A stretch of 18,552 nucleotides of DNA from an uncultured Bacilli bacterium (GTDB lineage: Bacteria > Bacillota_I > Bacilli_A > RF39 > UBA660): assembly GCA_947624125.1 (NCBI GenBank), contig CANQIY010000010.1, positions 1-18,552 on the forward strand, read 5' to 3'. Below the pieces are notes generated by a model. The model was not told where the DNA came from and did not search any database. It saw only the letters and a list, made by a program, of their open reading frames with translations. Within the stretch, counting starts at the first letter, position 1. Each line of letters begins with the position of its first letter. The translations under genes were made by a program, and so were the position numbers. Below are positions 14,100 to 18,552 of the stretch, in pieces.

Positions 14100-15452
14100 A
14101 TGATAAATTATGAAACAAATTCAAAATTAGTTAAAAAGGGACAAACTTTTATCGCTTTAGTCGGGAACAATGTCGATGGCCATGATTATATTCCGGAAGC
14201 TATTCAAAAGGGAGCAAGTAAAATTGTTGGGGAAAAAGATTTACAATTAAGCATTCCTTATCAAAAAGTAGAAGATACTAATCTTTATTTAAAAGATATT
14301 TTATATAAAGAATATCATGAGACTATAAGTAAATTAAAAATTATTGGAATAACTGGTACGAATGGAAAAACAACTAGTTGTTATCTTATTTATCAAATGT
14401 TAAATTTATTAGGTGAAAAAGCAGCTTATTTAGGCACAATTGGTTATCAAACAAAAGATAAATATATTGAACTTAATAATACAACCCCAGATATTACAAC
14501 ATTATATAATTTACTTACTAATGCAGTAGAAAATGGCATTAATTATTTAGTTATGGAAGTATCTAGTCATGCTTTAGAATTAGAAAGATGTTTTGGCTTA
14601 GAATTTATAAGTGCTGGCTTTACTAATTTAACTGAAGACCATTTAGATTATCATAAAACAATGGAAGAATATTTAAAAGCTAAATTAAAAATTCTTAATT
14701 ATTTAAAAAAAGACGGCACCATGATTTTAAATAGTGATGATGAAGCATCAAAAAGTTTTATGCAAAATGAACAATATAAAACATATGGCCTTAAGGGTGA
14801 CTATAAAATAGAAGATTATCAAATATTTCCTGACCATACTGATATTACTTTTACTTATAATAATGAAACCTATCAAGTTACAACTAATCTAACTAGTAAA
14901 TTTAATATCTATAATTATTTAACTTGTATTGCTATCTTAAATAGCTGTGGCTTCTCTATCCCTGATTTAATTAAGGTAACTAAAGATATCTACCCACCCA
15001 AAGGAAGGTGTGAAACATATAAAGTTAAAAAAGGTTTTGCCGTTGTAGATTATGCTCATACACCAGATGCTGTGGAAAAAGTTATCCTCGCTTATCAAGA
15101 ATTTAAAAAAGGAAGAATTATTACTATTCTTGGTTGTGGTGGAGATAGAGACCCGTTAAAAAGACCAATAATGGGTAATATTGCTACTTCTTTAAGTGAT
15201 TATGTTATATTTACCAATGATAATCCTAGAACGGAAGACCCCAAAAAAATTATGGCAGATATTACAAAAGATTTAACACAAAATAATTATGAAATCATTT
15301 ATGATAGAAAAGAAGCAATTACAAAAGGAATTCATATGTTAAATGATAATGATATTTTATTAGTTTTAGGAAAAGGACATGAAAATTACCAAATAATAGG
15401 TCATGAAAAAACACCATTAGATGATGCCGAAATTATAAGAAGTTTTAGATAA
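14100..15452 (+). CDS. murE: UDP-MurNAc-tripeptide synthetase MurE, predicted meso-diaminopimelate type
   Basis: MurE is an ATP-dependent Mur ligase adding the third amino acid to UDP-MurNAc-L-Ala-D-Glu in the cytoplasm. The start ATG at 14100 (MINYETNSK) has AAAGGATG about seven bases upstream; the frame is open back to 14001, but that part has no ribosome binding site and looks unlike MurE. The 450 residues show KKGQTFIALVGNNVDGHDYI (N domain), the ATP loop GTNGKTT (86-92), NLTEDHLDYH, GCGGDRDPLKRP and DNPR (374-377). DNPR is known to recognise meso-diaminopimelate, whereas L-Lys enzymes have other residues there. The N-terminal domain seems ~20 residues shorter than usual. It is monocistronic. 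Confidence 0.94.
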   Translation: MINYETNSKLVKKGQTFIALVGNNVDGHDYIPEAIQKGASKIVGEKDLQLSIPYQKVEDTNLYLKDILYKEYHETISKLKIIGITGTNGKTTSCYLIYQMLNLLGEKAAYLGTIGYQTKDKYIELNNTTPDITTLYNLLTNAVENGINYLVMEVSSHALELERCFGLEFISAGFTNLTEDHLDYHKTMEEYLKAKLKILNYLKKDGTMILNSDDEASKSFMQNEQYKTYGLKGDYKIEDYQIFPDHTDITFTYNNETYQVTTNLTSKFNIYNYLTCIAILNSCGFSIPDLIKVTKDIYPPKGRCETYKVKKGFAVVDYAHTPDAVEKVILAYQEFKKGRIITILGCGGDRDPLKRPIMGNIATSLSDYVIFTNDNPRTEDPKKIMADITKDLTQNNYEIIYDRKEAITKGIHMLNDNDILLVLGKGHENYQIIGHEKTPLDDAEIIRSFR

Positions 15453-15466
15453 CTTCTTTTTTATTT
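15437..15466 (+). terminator. Terminator of murE
   Basis: AAGAAGTT (15437-15444) / AACTTCTT (15451-15458), a stem of 8 bp with a 6-base loop, followed by TTTTATTTTTTT. The murE stop codon lies at the loop/stem boundary. The converging gene's stop is within the T tail. Confidence 0.85.
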
Positions 15467-15859
15467 TTTTAATAGTCTTCTTGTATATTCCTCTTTGACA
15501 ATGGGGACACCTTTATTTTTCTTATTAGCATATTCTTTTTCAAAATATTCTAATACTGTATTAATTCTTTTTAAATTATCGATATCTAATTTCCTTTTAA
15601 TAACCATATCAATCATTTCACTTGTAATAATATAAAAGATTTCTTCATCATAAACTTCAATTGTGTGTAAATAAAAATGAGGTGAACGATAAATAATGGC
15701 CCCATTGTCTATATTTTTTTCTTTAAGGATTCTATTTGGCAATATTAAATGATGATAAGTTAAAGCTCCATTTGTCTTATTTGCTTCATATCCCATAAAA
15801 TCATAACCTAATTTATTAATTTGATATAAACTTATCATTTGTTCTTTAATATTCTTCAT
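15461..15859 (-). CDS. Small HNH-like hypothetical protein
   Basis: This 132-residue protein has the central pattern LTYHHLILPNR (about 33-43), then DNGAIIYRSPHFYLHTIE (about 51-68). The spacing HH...N-G-A...H..LH resembles an HNH nuclease core with a degenerate middle. I see no zinc-knuckle cysteines. A lysine/arginine-rich tail (ANKKNKGVP, EEYTRRLLKK) suits nucleic-acid binding. It has its own extended -10 promoter, and the ribosome binding site is weak (AGTGAGAA). It lies just downstream of the ligase gene on the same strand, so a role with the end-joining genes is possible but not shown. The alternative is a non-catalytic HNH-fold protein. Confidence 0.7.
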   Translation of the reverse strand: MKNIKEQMISLYQINKLGYDFMGYEANKTNGALTYHHLILPNRILKEKNIDNGAIIYRSPHFYLHTIEVYDEEIFYIITSEMIDMVIKRKLDIDNLKRINTVLEYFEKEYANKKNKGVPIVKEEYTRRLLKK

Positions 15860-15897
15860 AATGTATTCTCACTTTACTATCAATTAACTTCAATTTA

Positions 15898-15906
15898 ATT
15901 ATAGCA
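15898..15906 (-). promoter_or_regulatory. Extended -10 promoter of the HNH-like gene
   Basis: TGC-TATAAT (15906-15898), about 39 bases before the start, with no strong -35. It shows that the HNH-like gene can be transcribed apart from the ligase gene. Confidence 0.5.
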
Positions 15907-15952
15907 TAGGAAGTTTATAATAAAATATTTTTTGACATAATTTTGACGTTTA

Positions 15953-16846
15953 TTATTCTATTTCTTTGCTAAAAATTGCTTCCCTTAAATGATTATGAGA
16001 AGTTTTTTCTAAATATTTTATTTGACATTTATATTGAGGTGAAAGATAATTAGCTTTTTCTTGATAATTTATAAAAGGACTTTTATTTAAAAGAATAGCT
16101 TTTTTTATTTTTGCCTCCATTTTATTTTTTTTAGGCATTATTACTTTCCCTACATATATAAAATTATGATTTTGATATTCACCTAATAATAAAGTTAGAG
16201 TATTATTTTTATTAACTAAAAAACCACCAATATAAAAAATACCTTCTTGTAAATTTTTAATTTTTAACCATTCATTAGTTCTTTCATTACGATAATATAA
16301 ACTATCTTTCTTTTTGGCAATTATTCCTTCTAAATTATTCTTTTTTACTATTTTAAATAACTTAATTCCCTCTTTTTCTAAATAAGGACTTTTAACAAAA
16401 ACATCGTTATCTTCAAACTTATTTAAAATTTCTTTTCTTTTCATAAGTATCTCTTCACAAATATTTTTACCATTAAAATAAAGACAGTCAAAACAAATAA
16501 AAATAACCGGCTCATGTTCACTACTAGCTATTATTTTATTCTTATTTTTTAAATGACTTCTTTCTTGTAATTTGGCAAATGAAGGTTTATCATTGACAAA
16601 AGCCGTTATTTCGCCATCAAAAATAACTTCTTGTTTAACCATTTTTTTAATTTTTTGAAGTTCTGGATAAAGAAATGTTAAATTTAACCCATTTCGACTT
16701 TGAATACTAACACTTTTTGGACTAGCAAAAATAAGAGCTCTATAACCATCAAATTTCAATTCATAAATATAATCATTACTATTAAAAGGTTTATTTACTT
16801 CACCTAGCATCATTGGTTCCCAATGACGATTTTCCCAAATATCCAT
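15953..16846 (-). CDS. ligD: ATP-dependent DNA ligase of the Ku/LigD end-joining system (ligase part only)
   Basis: This ligase seals double-strand breaks brought together by Ku. The 297 residues have motif I ELKFDGYRA with the nucleotidyl lysine K31, motif III IFDGEI (~94-99), motif IIIa FICFDCLYFNG, motif IV EGIIAKK and motif V EWLKIKN. An OB-fold-like tail follows (IGGFLVNKNNTLTLLLGEY). The polymerase/primase and 3'-phosphoesterase parts of full-length LigD are absent, so gap filling would need other enzymes. The start overlaps the Ku stop by one base (TAATG), with AGAGGAA inside the Ku end, so the two are translationally coupled. Being smaller than multi-domain LigD is common for this class in small genomes. 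Confidence 0.93.
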   Translation of the reverse strand: MDIWENRHWEPMMLGEVNKPFNSNDYIYELKFDGYRALIFASPKSVSIQSRNGLNLTFLYPELQKIKKMVKQEVIFDGEITAFVNDKPSFAKLQERSHLKNKNKIIASSEHEPVIFICFDCLYFNGKNICEEILMKRKEILNKFEDNDVFVKSPYLEKEGIKLFKIVKKNNLEGIIAKKKDSLYYRNERTNEWLKIKNLQEGIFYIGGFLVNKNNTLTLLLGEYQNHNFIYVGKVIMPKKNKMEAKIKKAILLNKSPFINYQEKANYLSPQYKCQIKYLEKTSHNHLREAIFSKEIE

Positions 16847-17592
16847 TATTTCCTCTTTAAACTCTTTTCTAAAGCTTTTAATAAATCATCAACTTGTTCT
16901 TTTTGTTTCTTTTTACTAGTTTTAATACTCTTCCCACTCAATTTATCATTGATGGCATCTTTAATATTATTTTGATATTCATCTTGATATTTCTCGGGTG
17001 TAAATTTAGCACTTCTCGCTTTAATAATTTGCATAGCTAAATCTAATTCTTTATCATTTATTTTATAATCAAGAGGTTTTTCGGGAATTTTAACTTCTTC
17101 ATCAAAAAAGAGAGTTGTCATAATAATACCTATATTACTAAATCTTAAAATACAATAATAAAATTTACTACCAATAACCGTTTTAGCTAAAGCTACTTTT
17201 TTGGTTTTTTTAAGGGCTTCACAAAATAAATTATAAGCTTTACTGGCTCTATCAAATTCTAATAAATAACTCTTTTCAAAATAAATAGGGTCAATATCAC
17301 TTAAATTTACAAATGAAACAATTTCGATTTCTTTTTCATTTTCCGGTTTTAATTTATCTAATTCTTCTTTCGGAAAAGTTAAATATTTATTACTTTCATA
17401 TTCATACCCTTTAATAATATCTTTATCTTTTACTTCTTTTTGACAATGCTCACAATATTTAACATAAGAAATACGATGCATACATTCTTTATGAAGTTGA
17501 TTAAAAGAAGTATCATTATTTCTAATAATAGGATTCATTAAAATGGGAATATTTACTAAACCAAAAGAAATATTACTATGAATATTGGGCAT
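16846..17592 (-). CDS. ku: DNA end-binding protein Ku
   Basis: Bacterial Ku is a homodimeric ring that threads onto double-strand breaks and recruits the ligase. The 248 residues include the family start IHSNISFGLVNIPI (~4-17), the region HKECMHRISYVKYCEHCQKEV (35-54, with C37 and CxxC at 47/50), KGYEYE, and FEKSYLLEFDRASKAYNLFCEAL. The lysine-rich end KTSKKKQKEQ...KSLKRK matches the basic tail that supports DNA and ligase contacts. The start at 17592 has AGGTGAT four bases before it. It follows the transglutaminase-like gene by 36 bases and overlaps the ligase gene, indicating one transcript. Confidence 0.96.
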   Translation of the reverse strand: MPNIHSNISFGLVNIPILMNPIIRNNDTSFNQLHKECMHRISYVKYCEHCQKEVKDKDIIKGYEYESNKYLTFPKEELDKLKPENEKEIEIVSFVNLSDIDPIYFEKSYLLEFDRASKAYNLFCEALKKTKKVALAKTVIGSKFYYCILRFSNIGIIMTTLFFDEEVKIPEKPLDYKINDKELDLAMQIIKARSAKFTPEKYQDEYQNNIKDAINDKLSGKSIKTSKKKQKEQVDDLLKALEKSLKRK

Positions 17593-17628
17593 AAAATCAC
17601 CTATTAATTATTATGCCTTAATTCATCT

Positions 17629-18435
17629 TTATTTATGTAATGTTCTCTTAATTATTTGCATCTCTTTTTGATTATCTTCATAAAAAGAATTAAAAGTATC
17701 AATATTTTTTTCATATATGGTTAAAGCTTCATGAATATATTCTCTGATTTCTTCTTTACTAAATAATTTTTTATCAGAACAAAAACAATAATTCATAAAA
17801 TCATTTAAATTATTTTCATCGATAAATAAATAATTTACGGAAGCAAAAGGATGAAATCTTTGGGCTATTCCCATTTCATTTTGCCATCTATAACCATTTA
17901 TAATGTGGAAAAAGTCCCGGTTAGTAACATCACTTATAATATAACGATTTTCATAGTTAATAAGTTCAACAACATGATTACCAAATAAGAAAGACAATAA
18001 ATTTTCTTTTTTAGCTTTAATAAAATCACTTACTAAAGTATAACTTTCAAAATGAGAATTTGTTAAAATGCTATGTAAAAGCGACGTAATATTTAAACAT
18101 GCCCCATGTCCTAAAAAAATCTCAGCTCCCGGTAAAGAATAACTACCTTTATCCTTTAAATGACATCTTTTAAAAGTTTTATCTAAAGAAAGAAAACCTT
18201 CTTCAACTAAAAATTCATATAATTTAGCTAAAACTAGTGGATTATTAACCTTTAAGTCATGAAAAAGTTCACTTATATTATGAACAATTCTTTGATAAGC
18301 CTCATAATAAGGCTCTTCAGTAATATATTTTCTTTCTTCTTCAATAATATTTTTAGAAAATGCCACTAACTTTTTCATATATTCTTTATTATAAAGCATT
18401 TTATATCGCACATAATTAATATTTAGATTTTCCAT
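17629..18435 (-). CDS. Transglutaminase-like (cysteine peptidase fold) protein upstream of Ku
   Basis: This 268-residue protein has no signal peptide or membrane segment. The second half shows the transglutaminase-like triad: C113 in GHGACLNITSLLHSIL, H154 in FGNHVVELI and D169 in YIISDVTNRDFF. The N-terminal ~100 residues are helical and unassigned. The fold group includes peptidases, amidases and inactive members; I cannot say which reaction it has, if any. The start at 18435 follows GGGGGAA. It is the first gene of the likely three-gene transcript with Ku and ligase, behind a good extended -10 promoter. It lies in the cytoplasm by prediction. It is either part of the end-joining locus or a passenger. 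Confidence 0.78.
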   Translation of the reverse strand: MENLNINYVRYKMLYNKEYMKKLVAFSKNIIEEERKYITEEPYYEAYQRIVHNISELFHDLKVNNPLVLAKLYEFLVEEGFLSLDKTFKRCHLKDKGSYSLPGAEIFLGHGACLNITSLLHSILTNSHFESYTLVSDFIKAKKENLLSFLFGNHVVELINYENRYIISDVTNRDFFHIINGYRWQNEMGIAQRFHPFASVNYLFIDENNLNDFMNYCFCSDKKLFSKEEIREYIHEALTIYEKNIDTFNSFYEDNQKEMQIIKRTLHK

Positions 18436-18460
18436 CTAATTCCCCCTTAATAGCCCATTA

Positions 18461-18488
18461 ATTATAGCATAAAATTATTAAATGTAAA
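18461..18488 (-). promoter_or_regulatory. Promoter of the transglutaminase-like/Ku/ligase transcript
   Basis: -35 TTTACA (18488-18483), a 16-bp spacer and an extended -10 TGC-TATAAT (18469-18461). The leader is about 20 nt. GTAAA-N4-TTTAC (18484-18497) links it symmetrically to the divergent promoter. Confidence 0.7.
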
Positions 18489-18492
18489 ATAC

Positions 18493-18521
18493 TTTACTTT
18501 TTATTTGAATTAATTTATAAT
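18493..18521 (+). promoter_or_regulatory. Promoter of the gene entering the right edge
   Basis: -35 TTTACT (18493-18498), a 17-bp spacer and -10 TATAAT (18516-18521). It is followed by AAAGG and an ATG at 18549. It is back to back with the promoter of the end-joining transcript. Confidence 0.6.
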
Positions 18522-18548
18522 ATTTTTTAATCGAAGAAAGGCATATTT

Positions 18549-18552
18549 ATGA
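18549..18552 (+). CDS. Start of a gene running out of the window
   Basis: Only the ATG and one further base are inside. A promoter and the ribosome binding site GAAAGG, nine bases before the ATG, support a real start. The product cannot be told. Confidence 0.5.

Noticed and set aside
15932..15959. Plus-strand promoter TTGACA-N16-TATTCT running antisense into the ligase gene
   Set aside because: The -10 is weak, and no terminator or ORF follows that would support an antisense transcript.

Overview
The window looks like chromosome from a very AT-rich, low-GC Gram-positive bacterium (class Bacilli or a relative of the reduced-genome gut lineages near the Mollicutes). I infer this from gene content and order: the SRP operon ftsY-ylxM-ffh, the recA/rny pair, the dnaB-dnaI primosome pair, RNase J, strong GGAGGTGAT-type ribosome binding sites, and tryptophan always on TGG. 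Stops are TAA, with one TAG. MurE carries the DNPR motif of meso-diaminopimelate-adding enzymes, so the cell most likely has a wall and is not a true Mollicute. The exact lineage cannot be fixed from the window.

Layout. 1-1964 is an accessory block: a surface-protein gene (278-1564, minus) lies between two near-identical repeats of about 275 bp. Each repeat encodes a 34-residue single-membrane-segment peptide on the minus strand. The copy next to ffh also has a consensus promoter on the opposite strand that would make a ~73-nt RNA antisense to the 3' end of the peptide mRNA. Together this looks like a duplicated, apparently unnamed type I toxin-antitoxin module. The surface gene's promoter has a run of eight G between -35 and -10, a typical phase-variation architecture. 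1998-4602 is the SRP operon (minus); 4740-6419 is RNase J (plus); 6436-7989 is RNase Y and 8164-9186 is RecA (minus); 9270-11445 is dnaB-dnaI (minus).

11527-12860 is a second accessory block: a LamG-type surface protein whose N-terminal module is paralogous to the first one, divergent from a small XRE regulator. Two 16-bp near-palindromic operator candidates lie in the shared promoter region. 12893-15452 holds trpS (minus) and murE (plus), transcribed divergently.

15461-18435 (minus) is a compact DNA-end-joining locus: a transglutaminase-like protein, Ku, an ATP-dependent DNA ligase consisting of the ligase part only, and a small HNH-like protein under its own promoter. A further gene begins on the plus strand at the right edge.

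Working together: the housekeeping genes cover protein targeting, RNA turnover, recombination, replication initiation, tRNA charging and wall synthesis. The two surface-protein loci share an anchoring module but appear to be controlled differently, one by a slippable G tract and one by a dedicated repressor. No tRNA, rRNA, insertion sequence or CRISPR array was seen. No gene-free stretch over 300 bp is unexplained: 1565-1997 is filled by the second repeat copy.
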